Shown here in pieces: positions 36,501 through 45,129 of a DNA stretch of 64,000 nt; positions within the stretch are counted from its first letter, which is position 1; the number at the start of each line of letters is the position of its first letter. The position numbers and the translations under genes were made by a program. A model generated the notes under the pieces. The model was not told the DNA's origin. It did no database searches and saw only the letters and a program-made list of their open reading frames with translations. Source of the stretch: Chryseobacterium formosum (GTDB lineage Bacteria > Bacteroidota > Bacteroidia > Flavobacteriales > Weeksellaceae); assembly GCF_026460885.1 (NCBI RefSeq), contig NZ_JAOVZW010000010.1:1-64000 (forward strand). The letters run 5' to 3'.

Positions 36501-37642
36501 ATGAGAACATATTTAAGCATCTTTTTATTGCTCACTTTTATCATTATTAAAAGTCAACGGATTACACAGTGAACAATATAAATTATCAAATAACTGACGA
36601 TAATAAAGTAATGGTTACTAAAGGTAATTACAGTGGAAACATTGTCATTCCTGATAAAATTGCTTTTCAGAATAAAACATTTATTGTTGAAGCTTTAGGC
36701 TACGATAGCTTTATGGGTTCAACGCAACTTATTTCTGTAAAGCTTCCTGAGACTATAAAGAAAATCGACATTAGAGCTTTCGAAGAATGCGTGAATCTTG
36801 CATCGATAAATTTACCAAAATCTCTATAAAGAATTGAAACCGCTGTATTCTTTAAATGTCATCAACTTAAAAAAATTATAATTCCGGAGAATGTAGAATT
36901 TATCAGTCCTGATGCATTTTCTTATTGCTCTTCGCTTCAGGAAATTTCGGTTGATCCTAAAAATAAATTCTATGCATCCAAAGACGGAGCTTTGTATGAT
37001 AAATCATTTAAAACATTGCTAAAAGTTCCGGATACAAAAACAGAAATCAACATTACAGATACCGTAGAAAAATTTTTTCCAACCACATTTGAAAACTGCA
37101 TATTTTTATCAAAAATTGAACTTCCCTTCTCCGTGACAGACATTCCTACATTTTCGTTTGATAATTGCAAAGCATTGAAAGAACTTAATATTCATCAAAA
37201 TATAAAAACAATTGGCTGGGATATTTTCCGAAATGCAGAAAATTTAGAAAAATTCACAGTTCACCCACTCAATCCGAATTTTTCTACTGAAGATGATGTT
37301 TTGTATGACCATGAAAAATCTACTCTACTGAAGTTTCCTCCGGCAAAAGAAAAAATCACAATTCCTTCTACAGTAAAAAACATTGCAACCTCTGCCTTTA
37401 ATACAAGTAAAAACCTGAAAGAAATTACAATTCCTGAAACTGTTGAAAAAATAAATACTTGGGCATTTGCAAACTGCCCTCTTTTAACTAAAATTACGCT
37501 CCTCGTAAAGAAACCCGTTTATATGTCTGAAGCTTTCCAGATAGGCAGGGAAAAAACTTTCTACGTTCCTAAAGAAGCCATTGAAGAATATAAAAAATCT
37601 AATGATATGTCTTGGAAAAATGCAAATTATATAGGAATTTAA
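36501..37642 (+). pseudogene. BspA-type leucine-rich repeat protein, broken by a frameshift and a stop
   Basis: The ATG at 36501 encodes a signal peptide (MRTYLSIFLLLTFIIIKSQ) that runs into TGA at 36570. The body continues in another frame from about 36560 (VNNINYQITDDNKV) and is interrupted by a TAA at 36827-36829 inside LPKSL-stop-RIETAVFF. After that the same frame is open to 37642. The body has about nine LRR_5 repeats (VKLPETIKKIDIRAFEEC, IIIPENVEFISPDAFSYC, ITIPETVEKINTWAFANC). Intact relatives are surface proteins used in adhesion. Two independent lesions argue for a decayed gene, although the segments could still be translated separately. A strong terminator follows. Confidence 0.82.
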
Positions 37643-37664
37643 AAAAAGTAAATTTACAAAGTAC

Positions 37665-37700
37665 AAAAGCTTCGAAAACATTGATTTTCGAAGCTTTTTA
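37665..37700 (+). terminator. strong terminator
   Basis: A perfect 14-bp stem: 37665-37678 with 37685-37698 around CATTGA, then T-run. Confidence 0.92.
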
Positions 37701-37733
37701 TTTATATTAGCGAAGAACAAAATTCACCTTAAT

Positions 37734-38597
37734 ATGAAATTAAAACTTAGTCTTCTATCATTATTTATATTTTTAGCTTTTTCTGCACAATCTTACAAAG
37801 CCGTTTATGATTTTAAATGGAAACCTCAGAAAAACGCAACTGAATATTTGCATGAAGATTTCGCTTTGATAATGAATGAAAATAAAACATCTGATTTTTT
37901 ATCCTACATTAAATTTAAAAGTGATTCCACAAAAACTAAAACTGTAAATGATTTTAAAAAAGTCGGGCAAGGAAGTATGTCATTCAATTATAAATATGGA
38001 GAATCAAAATTTAATGAAATCGTTTCTAAAAATTACACCAACAAAGAAATTCAGTTTGAAAAACAACTTTACGACAAGCTTTTTATCGCAAAAAATAATT
38101 GTAAAATAGAATGGAAAATAAATTCCGCCAAAGACAAATTCCTGGGTTATTCTATACAAAAAGCAACGACTGAATTTGGTGGCAGAAAATGGACTGCATG
38201 GTTTACTTCTGAAATTCCCGTTCAGGATGGACCTTATAAATTCTTTGGTTTACCCGGTTTAATTTTAAAAATAAATGATTCAGAGAACGAATTTCTGTAT
38301 GAAATGAAATCTATCACAAAAGAAGCTAATGACATTTCAGAACGAAATTTTGGAACTAATACTATCATTAAATTGAGCTCAGAAAAATTCCAGAAAATTT
38401 GGGAAGACTATAAAAAACAACCTTCTTCTATTTTCAATTATCAAACTCAGCCCAACACTGATGCGTGGACTGCAAATTATACAATTGGTGGTGGTAATCC
38501 GAATGATAAAAAATACCGTGAAAATTACGACACAAAAACAAGAGAGTTTCTGAAGAGCTTTGAAAATCCGATTGAGCTAAAGAATGATTGTCAGTAA
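37734..38597 (+). CDS. GLPGLI family protein
   Basis: A 287-residue secreted protein of the Bacteroidota-specific GLPGLI family (TIGR01200). It has a signal peptide (about 1-18, FSAQS), a beta-rich domain, WTAWFTSEIPVQDGPYKF, and the eponymous FFGLPGLILKI at about 170-179. The family is exported and of unknown function. It lies directly upstream of the tyrS leader but on the other side of that gene's own promoter. Confidence 0.9.
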   Translation: MKLKLSLLSLFIFLAFSAQSYKAVYDFKWKPQKNATEYLHEDFALIMNENKTSDFLSYIKFKSDSTKTKTVNDFKKVGQGSMSFNYKYGESKFNEIVSKNYTNKEIQFEKQLYDKLFIAKNNCKIEWKINSAKDKFLGYSIQKATTEFGGRKWTAWFTSEIPVQDGPYKFFGLPGLILKINDSENEFLYEMKSITKEANDISERNFGTNTIIKLSSEKFQKIWEDYKKQPSSIFNYQTQPNTDAWTANYTIGGGNPNDKKYRENYDTKTREFLKSFENPIELKNDCQ

Positions 38598-38605
38598 ATT
38601 GATGA

Positions 38606-38634
38606 TTTGATTTAAATCTAAAATCCTATATTTG
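38606..38634 (+). promoter_or_regulatory. promoter of tyrS leader
   Basis: TTTG at 38606-38609, 17-nt spacer, TATATTTG at 38627-38634. The leader-peptide ATG begins 5 nt later (38640) and the tyrS ATG 175 nt later, so the promoter serves a long leader. Confidence 0.8.
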
Positions 38635-38639
38635 TAACA

Positions 38640-38729
38640 ATGAAACACTTAAACAGCATTTTACGTTTACCGTTTTTCAGTACTTATTATTACCCGTTCT
38701 ATCGTTCGGGAAGTATTTTTTATACCTAA
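38640..38729 (+). CDS. tyrosine-rich leader peptide upstream of tyrS
   Basis: A 29-codon ORF, too short for normal gene finding. It starts MKHLNSIL and contains Phe12-Phe13, three consecutive Tyr codons (16-18, at 38685-38693) and further Tyr at 21 and 28. It starts 5 nt after a consensus -7 box and ends 33 nt before a Rho-independent terminator that precedes tyrS. These are the hallmarks of a ribosome-mediated attenuator that senses charged tRNA-Tyr, the product of the downstream gene. Inferred from layout and codon content; not a described peptide to my knowledge. Confidence 0.75.
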   Translation: MKHLNSILRLPFFSTYYYPFYRSGSIFYT

Positions 38730-38790
38730 AATTCAATAAAATTTAAACTAAAATATTAAAGAGCCCGAACAGATTTGTTCGGGCTTTTTT
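38693..38790 (+). promoter_or_regulatory. tyrS transcription attenuator
   Basis: Three alternative pairings are visible. Region 1 CCCG (38693-38696, overlapping the Tyr codons) can pair with CGGG (38707-38710). GTTCGGG (38704-38710) can instead pair with CCCGAAC (38764-38770), the antiterminator. AGCCCGAAC (38762-38770) pairs with GTTCGGGCT (38777-38785), followed by T-run to 38790, the terminator. A ribosome stalled on Tyr16-18 would cover region 1, free region 2 and block the terminator. Confidence 0.75.
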
Positions 38791-38809
38791 ATGCTTAAAA
38801 TTCAACAAA

Positions 38810-40009
38810 ATGATACACACATTAAAAGAAAATGTAGAAATTATTCTACCAGAAAACGGTTTGGAACAGAAACTAAAACAAGCCGAAGAAGAAAACAGAA
38901 AACTCATCATCAAACTTGGTTTTGATCCCACTGCTCCGGATTTACATTTGGGACATGCTGTTGTTTTGAAAAAACTGAAACAGTTTCAGGATTTAGGACA
39001 TCAAATCATTATTATTGTAGGAAGTTTTACGGCAAGAATCGGTGATCCGACCGGGAAAAACAAAGCTAGAAAACCATTAAGCAAAGAAGAAGTTCAGCAT
39101 AATGCAGAAACATATATCAACCAGCTTTCAAAAGTAATTGATGTAGAAAAAACGAAAATTGTTTTCAATTCTGATTGGTTGGATTCTTTGAATTTTTCAG
39201 AAGTTATTCAGTTGATGTCAAAAGTTACAGTGGCCCAACTGATGCATAGAAATGACTTCAACAAAAGATTTTCTGAAAACTCTCCGATTGCAATGCATGA
39301 ATTGGTTTACCCAATTTTACAAGGATTTGATTCCGTAAAAATTGAAGCAGATATTGAAATGGGTGGAACCGACCAGCTTTTCAACTGTACGATGGGAAGG
39401 CAACTACAGGAAACTCATCAAATGTCACCACAAATTATAATGTGCATGCCTTTATTGAAAGGACTCGACGGAAAAGAGAAAATGAGTAAATCGCTCAACA
39501 ATATTGTCGGATTAACAGACGAACCGAACGAAATGTTTGGAAAAACAATGTCGATTCCTGATTCTCTGATTGATGAATTTATTGATTTGACCACTGATTT
39601 TTCAAACGCAGAAAAGCAAAATTTAAAATTGAGAATTACTGATGGTGAAAATCCGATGAACATCAAAAAAATCATTGCTAAAAATATTATTTCTCAATAC
39701 CATAATGAAGAATTGGCTGAACTTGCTGAACAGTTTTTCATCAATCAGTTTCAAAACAAAAATTTTGAAGAGAAAGTATTTGAACCAATTGCTATTGAAT
39801 CTTTATTTCCAAACCAATCAAAAATCAGCATGATTGAGCTTTGCCACCAATTAAAAAACAACAAAAGTAAATCTTTTATCAGAAGATTAATTGAAAGCGG
39901 AGGAATTCAAATTAACAATGTAAAAATTACAGATTCAAATGCAGAGATTGAATTCTTAAAACTGACAAAAATTAAGATTGGAAAAAGAGATTTTTTTGAA
40001 TTGTTTTAA
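38810..40009 (+). CDS. tyrS: tyrosyl-tRNA synthetase
   Basis: A 399-residue class I synthetase that charges tRNA-Tyr. The HIGH-type motif is HLGH (46-49) in FDPTAPDLHLGHA, the Tyr-binding region has GGTDQLFN, and KMSKS is at 224-228. The C-terminal 65 residues (SFIRRLIESGGIQINN) form the S4 RNA-binding domain. This is the TyrZ-like subtype. It is the only gene after the leader/attenuator, so expression probably rises when tRNA-Tyr is poorly charged. Confidence 0.96.
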   Translation: MIHTLKENVEIILPENGLEQKLKQAEEENRKLIIKLGFDPTAPDLHLGHAVVLKKLKQFQDLGHQIIIIVGSFTARIGDPTGKNKARKPLSKEEVQHNAETYINQLSKVIDVEKTKIVFNSDWLDSLNFSEVIQLMSKVTVAQLMHRNDFNKRFSENSPIAMHELVYPILQGFDSVKIEADIEMGGTDQLFNCTMGRQLQETHQMSPQIIMCMPLLKGLDGKEKMSKSLNNIVGLTDEPNEMFGKTMSIPDSLIDEFIDLTTDFSNAEKQNLKLRITDGENPMNIKKIIAKNIISQYHNEELAELAEQFFINQFQNKNFEEKVFEPIAIESLFPNQSKISMIELCHQLKNNKSKSFIRRLIESGGIQINNVKITDSNAEIEFLKLTKIKIGKRDFFELF

Positions 40010-40024
40010 ATCAAATAACAATTA

Positions 40025-40159
40025 AACCATTAAGAAATTTAAGTGATTAAGATGAATTAAGGAAATATCTTAGATATTTTTAAGCGTAGCGCTTACTATT
40101 TGACAAAGTCAAATTCTTAATAATTCTTTTCTACAAAACTTTTATATTTCTTAATGGTT
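40025..40159. repeat. inverted-repeat element 1 (AACCATTAAG...CTTAATGGTT)
   Basis: The 135-nt spacer element starts AACCATTAAG (40025-40034) and ends CTTAATGGTT (40150-40159), perfect 10-bp terminal inverted repeats. The left arm repeats TTAAG and the right arm CTTAA, with a central hairpin around AAGCGTAGCGCTT. A related element lies at 44975-45100. It separates tyrS from the convergent Ter kinase gene. Confidence 0.85.
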
Positions 40160-40188
40160 AAAAACTTTCTTCAATTAAACATTATCCT

Positions 40189-41700
40189 TTACTGATTCGC
40201 CATCGTCACATAAATAATTCTTCCGCCTTCTTCATTAGAAAGCAATATTTTTTTGCCTTCAGACAATTCAACCATTGAATTGGGCGGAATCTCTTTTTGT
40301 TCGGTTAAATCTTTCATAGAAGTCAAAGTCTGATTCACCAAAACCCATTTATCCTGATAAAAAGTAAAATATCCGACCGGTTTTTTATCTTCAAAAGTAA
40401 GACTTTCGTTACGAATCACTTTTCTTGAAACGTGCCATTTAAATAAATACTGATTATGATAAACCATCAATCGATGATTTTCAGGCTTCCAAACCTCATC
40501 ATCATATTTAAAATACAAATCGAGAACAGGCAAACTTCCTTTGTGTGAAGTTCCACAGAACGGACATCTTGGAGTTTGAGTATTATCGAAAACATACCAT
40601 TTTTCATTGCATTCAGGATTATGACAAGGCTGAATTAAATCTACCGTTTTCAGTAAAGCAGTTTCCCATTCATTTGCCAAAGGTCTTTTAATTGGATCAT
40701 GAAGCCCATCAATAAATGCTTTTTTAAACAATTCCGATAAATAAGGACCGGTAATCGTATAAGGAATTTTAGTTGGATCACCCCAAAAAGTATCCCATTT
40801 TTTAAGATATTCAGTTCGTACTTTATTGGAAGAATCTGTTGGATGTTCTACAAAAAGAGCCTTTTCACCCATCGAAAGTATTTCATCTTTTTCAGAGTCC
40901 AGATCCCAAATTTTTCCGCCTCGCAAAGGATGACGACGAAGAAGATACATATAGATAAGAACCGCCAAAGCATGAAGATCGGTCTTCTGATTCGGAAGCT
41001 GTCTTCCGGGATCATGCAGATGTAAATGTTTTGTTTTTAAAACTTCCGGAGCAATAAAATCCGCAGTTCCGATGACTTCGGGCGGAAATAATTTTGGAAC
41101 AACTAATCCGTCAATATCAATAATACAAGCCGATTTTGTAACCGGATCTACTAAAACATTATTGTAAGAAAGATCCGAATGCGCCAAACCCATTTGATGT
41201 AATTTCTTAATTCCACGGGTGATGTTGATCGCAATTTGGAAATAACTTAGCCAATCTCCCAATTCTGATTTATCTAAGCGAAGCGGATAATGTTGGTTTC
41301 TAAACATTGGAGCCGTAAACCACTTCCCCACTTTATCGCCACCTGCGATATTATCTGAGCCAAAATATCCTTTCGCAAAAAAGAATTTCTGATTGTAAAT
41401 AGGAACCACAATTCCCGTTAAATTATTTTTCTGAACAATATCATAAGGCCATCTGAAAACTTCATCCAAATAATATTCCGAAGCATTTCCGTTTTGAATA
41501 TTCACCAAATAGGTCGAAACAATTCTTTTGATTCTTTCTTTTTGTTCGTTCTCTAAAGGAGTTCTATAAAATGCCACTACATATTTTCTGTCAGGCGAAA
41601 AATAAACATCTTTCACCCCGCCTTTTACAGGGTTTTCATCTACATATTCATAAGATTTTGTAGTGTCTAAAATTGAGGAAACGGAGGTTGTTTTTTTCAT
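40189..41700 (-). CDS. atypical Ser/Thr protein kinase of a Ter/TerY-P cluster
   Basis: A 503-residue cytoplasmic kinase. The catalytic loop HSDLSYNN (174-181) matches HxDLxxxN, followed by DIDG (195-198) in the DFG position and APE (217-219). The VAIK Lys is not obvious (VVAFYRT at 41-47), so the lobe is divergent. A four-Cys zinc ribbon (Cys359, 364, 379, 382) follows, then a C-terminal beta-rich region (about 395-503) resembling an FHA-like domain. It ends a compact unit with a PP2C phosphatase and vWA proteins; this trio matches the TerY-phosphorylation triad described by Aravind and co-workers. Role: probably phosphorylation in a metal or oxidative stress response. Confidence 0.82.
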   Translation of the reverse strand: MKKTTSVSSILDTTKSYEYVDENPVKGGVKDVYFSPDRKYVVAFYRTPLENEQKERIKRIVSTYLVNIQNGNASEYYLDEVFRWPYDIVQKNNLTGIVVPIYNQKFFFAKGYFGSDNIAGGDKVGKWFTAPMFRNQHYPLRLDKSELGDWLSYFQIAINITRGIKKLHQMGLAHSDLSYNNVLVDPVTKSACIIDIDGLVVPKLFPPEVIGTADFIAPEVLKTKHLHLHDPGRQLPNQKTDLHALAVLIYMYLLRRHPLRGGKIWDLDSEKDEILSMGEKALFVEHPTDSSNKVRTEYLKKWDTFWGDPTKIPYTITGPYLSELFKKAFIDGLHDPIKRPLANEWETALLKTVDLIQPCHNPECNEKWYVFDNTQTPRCPFCGTSHKGSLPVLDLYFKYDDEVWKPENHRLMVYHNQYLFKWHVSRKVIRNESLTFEDKKPVGYFTFYQDKWVLVNQTLTSMKDLTEQKEIPPNSMVELSEGKKILLSNEEGGRIIYVTMANQ

Positions 41701-41713
41701 AATATCTAATTAA

Positions 41714-42526
41714 TTATGTGGTTTTAAAAATATACCAGCCATTACCTATTTCTCTAATCATAATTACACGACTTGGATTCATTTCAGGAATTTTTGATTT
41801 TTCAGTATTATAAAAATATCCTACAGTATTATCAATCATTCCACCAATTGTTAATGTAAAGCAACTATCACAAGGAAAATAAAAATTTCCATAATTTCCA
41901 ATCAATAAACTTTTTAATTCTTTTTCAAAATGTTTACTAATTTCCTTATTAGACAATTTTGGATTTTCCTTACTAAATTTTTCTATTTTCTCTTTTAAAT
42001 CTTCGAACCTCGTTTTATTATCATTAAAATACTTTATAATATTATCATCTGATTCTAATGTAAGTTTTGTATTTCCAATTGTATTGTCTAAATCTATTTG
42101 GTTTTTGATTCCTAATTCATCGATTTTGAATAAATCTTGTTTATCCTTTTCAGACATTTTTTCAAATTCATGAACCATTTGTTGCAAAATTCCAGTTTGT
42201 GCAAGAGCTCGATAAGCAGTTATCATCCATGTTTTATCTTTTTCAAAATGTAAATACGTATCAAATCCTTTTCCTAAGCTATCAATTACAGTAATATTTA
42301 CAACTGCTGTTTTATCATTTTGACTTAGTGTTTTAAAATCTAATTTTACATTACTTCCTAAGTCATTTTTATTTGGATGTCCTTCAAATTCATCTTTTAT
42401 ATATTTTTTCACATCGGGAAAATCAGTTAAAAAAAGTTTTTGGGCAAGATCTAAAGGCTCATATTGTTGTCCAAAAATAGTTAGAGAGTTAATTATTAAA
42501 ACTAAAATTATAATTTTCAACTTCAT
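41714..42526 (-). CDS. secreted protein of unknown function in the Ter cluster
   Basis: A 270-residue protein with a signal peptide (about 1-20, SLTIFGQQ). It has two Cys close together (FPCDSCFTL, about 226-229) and a charged helical middle (160-205). I recognise no domain. It sits between the phosphatase and kinase genes with gaps of 16 and 13 nt, so it is surely co-transcribed, yet it is exported while its neighbours are cytoplasmic. It could be a genuine envelope component of this system or an inserted passenger. Confidence 0.7.
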   Translation of the reverse strand: MKLKIIILVLIINSLTIFGQQYEPLDLAQKLFLTDFPDVKKYIKDEFEGHPNKNDLGSNVKLDFKTLSQNDKTAVVNITVIDSLGKGFDTYLHFEKDKTWMITAYRALAQTGILQQMVHEFEKMSEKDKQDLFKIDELGIKNQIDLDNTIGNTKLTLESDDNIIKYFNDNKTRFEDLKEKIEKFSKENPKLSNKEISKHFEKELKSLLIGNYGNFYFPCDSCFTLTIGGMIDNTVGYFYNTEKSKIPEMNPSRVIMIREIGNGWYIFKTT

Positions 42527-42542
42527 TTCATTTATTTTTTAT

Positions 42543-43901
42543 TTAATAAATCACCGCCAAAGTTCGGTCATCATGATTTCCCTTGCTCCAGAAATCCATC
42601 CAGGAAAGCAATTGTTCATCAATGTTTTCATCGTTTTGAAAATCTACTTTTGCTTCATCATCATTTTTGCCATCCAAATCTTCAAAAAAAGTTTTCCAGC
42701 TTTCAATGTCTTCCAATTTGTTTTCGGTGATAAATTTAGGATCATAAATTCCGTCGGTCATTAAAACCAGTTTAGAAAAATCTTTAACATGAATAATTCT
42801 GAAACGTGAAGAAATAGTTTCATCGAAAATTTCGTTCATTGTGATGAATCGGGTTCCGCCTCCGAATTCGCCGACATCCATTGTATTTAATAATTTTACC
42901 TCAGAAAAATCTTCATTAATCAGGTTAATCGGACAATCGCCTACTCCAAAAGTAAAAATAATATATCCAAAGTCAAACTTTTTAACCAAAGCGAAAATTA
43001 AGGTGGAGTGCAAATCTTTTAAAGTCACAAAATGCTCTTCCGCTTTTTCTTTTAAAGTTTTAAAAGTATCGGAAACACCTTCATACAGAATTTTTATGAT
43101 GTTTTGTTTCGTTTCAGAATCATTTTTATCCGAGTTGAAAATCTCATTTAAATTAAAGTCAAGCTCGTTTAAAACTTCTGCTTTCTTAAAATATTGATTG
43201 ATCGATTGAGTAGCCATTTCAGAGCCATATCTCGCCAATTGCGCAGAACCTGCACCATCGGAAACCGAAACAATATTCCAGAAATTTGGCAATTCATCTA
43301 CCGCAAAATCATCATCTCTGAATTTTCCTTCGTGCGCATGAGAACGACCTCTTTTGGAAGCCACCACAATTTTTTTATTTGAAAATTGACCTTTAAATAC
43401 GCCTTCATCTTCTTTATGAAACGGCGCTTCTTTATCAGACGGAATATTCTTCCATAAATCTTTTGGATCTGCATTGACGAAAAGCTGTGCTTTTTTAAAT
43501 TCAGATTTTTCTTCGTCTTGAATATGAAAAAACTCAATTTTTAAATCGTAAGTATCGCTTTCAAAAGGTATTCCTTTAATCTTGTTTTCTTCAAAGCTTA
43601 AACCCGCCAATTCCAACCCTGAAATATCCTTAATTTTAATATTAGGAAACTCTTCCATCGGAAAAACAAATTCGTATTTTTTCTTGGAATGTGCATTGGT
43701 AATCGGAAAAAATGCATCAGCAAATTCTTCTCTTTCTTTATAAATCATTGCTTCCTGCATAATCTTTTTCTGAGCTTCAATAATCAACTCTAAATTGTTC
43801 TGAATTTCCGTTTGAGCCAAAAGTTTTGAAACCACTTTATCCATCGTTTTACTATCATGAATATTGTGATTTTTCAAAATTTGCCTGATTGTCTTTTCCA
43901 T
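42543..43901 (-). CDS. PP2C-type protein phosphatase of the Ter cluster
   Basis: A 452-residue metal-dependent Ser/Thr phosphatase. The N-terminal 60 residues are helical, residues 70-170 a beta-rich linker, and the PP2C domain spans about 175-452. It has the metal-binding GKFRDDDFAV (192-201) and SDGAGSA (214-220), LMTDGIYDP and the terminal DDRTLAVIY. Its ATG abuts the vWA gene stop (0 nt). It would reverse the phosphorylation made by the kinase two genes on; the likely substrate is the vWA protein or a TerD protein. Confidence 0.88.
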   Translation of the reverse strand: MEKTIRQILKNHNIHDSKTMDKVVSKLLAQTEIQNNLELIIEAQKKIMQEAMIYKEREEFADAFFPITNAHSKKKYEFVFPMEEFPNIKIKDISGLELAGLSFEENKIKGIPFESDTYDLKIEFFHIQDEEKSEFKKAQLFVNADPKDLWKNIPSDKEAPFHKEDEGVFKGQFSNKKIVVASKRGRSHAHEGKFRDDDFAVDELPNFWNIVSVSDGAGSAQLARYGSEMATQSINQYFKKAEVLNELDFNLNEIFNSDKNDSETKQNIIKILYEGVSDTFKTLKEKAEEHFVTLKDLHSTLIFALVKKFDFGYIIFTFGVGDCPINLINEDFSEVKLLNTMDVGEFGGGTRFITMNEIFDETISSRFRIIHVKDFSKLVLMTDGIYDPKFITENKLEDIESWKTFFEDLDGKNDDEAKVDFQNDENIDEQLLSWMDFWSKGNHDDRTLAVIY

Positions 43902-44948
43902 TTAGCCTAAAGTTCGGTTGATGTCAAAACCTTCATTGCTGAAACCATAGTAGTCTGAAGTTCCACACCAAGGACATTCATTGTAGCCTTCGCCTTTTAA
44001 ACAATGAATTCCACCACACGAACAGGTTGCTAAAGCAATCGGATTGGCACAATGCGGACAAGACGGACTTCCATGAAGTTCTTCCACCGAAATTTTCTGA
44101 CTGGTTTTCTGTGTCGAAGAAAGTCGGTAATACGAAGCATCGTCTATTCTGTATGTTCCTTCCAGTCGGTAATATCGGGTTTGCATTCCTGCAATTCCTG
44201 AATCAGTGTATGCTTTTTTATATTTAATTAAATAAGATTTTTTTGAGTCTGAACATTTACCACTTAAAACAACAAAATTATTGTCGGGAAATCGTTGCTG
44301 CATTTCAGGATCAACTTTTTCTAAAATACTGTGATCGATTTTAGATAAATTAATTCCGTCTTTGTTTGCTTCCGTTACACTCTGACTTGTTGTTTTGATA
44401 GAATCTGTCACCCATTTGAAAAATTCTTTATATGAATTTTCTGAATTATTATTAAATAACAAAACGTGATCTGAAAGCGTTCCTAAAAGTTTATGATTAG
44501 TATTATCACCAATCGAAATGGCAATTGTATTTGATTTTCCATGATAGTTTTTATTCCATTTTTCGATGGCAATCTGTGCATCATCGGTTGGAACACCGTC
44601 TGTGAAAAGGAAAACAAGAGGCTTCCAATCGCCTTTTCTATCGTAAGTAGTTTTTACAATATCTTTATCGATGCATTCCATCACTTTGAAAAGACCTTTT
44701 GCCAAAGACGTTCCGCTACCTACGGGAATTTTCGGGGGATAAAACGAAATAATATCCTGTAAAGGTGTAATTACTTCTGCTTCTCCTGCAAAACCAACAA
44801 CGGAAATCCAAACTGTTTCTAAGGAATACGGATCTTTTTTCAGTTCTCTTACAATGGTTGAAATACCTTCCTGAACCTGATCAATCGGTTCACCAATCAT
44901 CGATTCGGAAATATCTACCAAAAAATAAATGGGAAGTCTTCTCATCAT
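43902..44948 (-). CDS. TerY-like vWA protein with C-terminal zinc ribbons
   Basis: A 348-residue protein with an N-terminal von Willebrand A domain: MIDAS motif DISES (12-16), a second-strand TDG near 120 and the usual Rossmann order. The C-terminus (about 298-340) has paired Cys motifs (SCPHCAN, CSCGG, ECPWCGTS), the metal-binding tail typical of TerY-P proteins. vWA domains coordinate Mg and bind partners. It is the first gene of the tight vWA-PP2C-secreted-kinase unit. Confidence 0.88.
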   Translation of the reverse strand: MMRRLPIYFLVDISESMIGEPIDQVQEGISTIVRELKKDPYSLETVWISVVGFAGEAEVITPLQDIISFYPPKIPVGSGTSLAKGLFKVMECIDKDIVKTTYDRKGDWKPLVFLFTDGVPTDDAQIAIEKWNKNYHGKSNTIAISIGDNTNHKLLGTLSDHVLLFNNNSENSYKEFFKWVTDSIKTTSQSVTEANKDGINLSKIDHSILEKVDPEMQQRFPDNNFVVLSGKCSDSKKSYLIKYKKAYTDSGIAGMQTRYYRLEGTYRIDDASYYRLSSTQKTSQKISVEELHGSPSCPHCANPIALATCSCGGIHCLKGEGYNECPWCGTSDYYGFSNEGFDINRTLG

Positions 44949-44974
44949 TTTTAATTTTAGAAGATTTTAAATTT

Positions 44975-45100
44975 AACCATTAAGGTTCTATTAAGGATTT
45001 AAGAATATTAAGTTTTAGCTTCGCTTTTAGCAACTTGCTTTTAAAAAATCTATTTGATTTTTCTTAATTAAACTTAACTTTTTAAATCATCTTAATGGTT
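44975..45100. repeat. inverted-repeat element 2 (AACCATTAAG...CTTAATGGTT)
   Basis: A 126-nt relative of the 40025-40159 element with identical 10-bp ends (44975-44984, 45091-45100), repeated TTAAG/CTTAA arms and a central TTTTAGCTTCGCTTTTAGC. It occupies the spacer between the two vWA genes. Confidence 0.85.
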
Positions 45101-45129
45101 TGATTTTTTTATAATTTTTAGTGACAGAT

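Noticed and set aside
38640..38790. T-box riboswitch for tyrS
   Set aside because: No T-box consensus (TGGNACC-like) sequence or specifier-loop architecture is visible; the Tyr-rich ORF explains the layout better.
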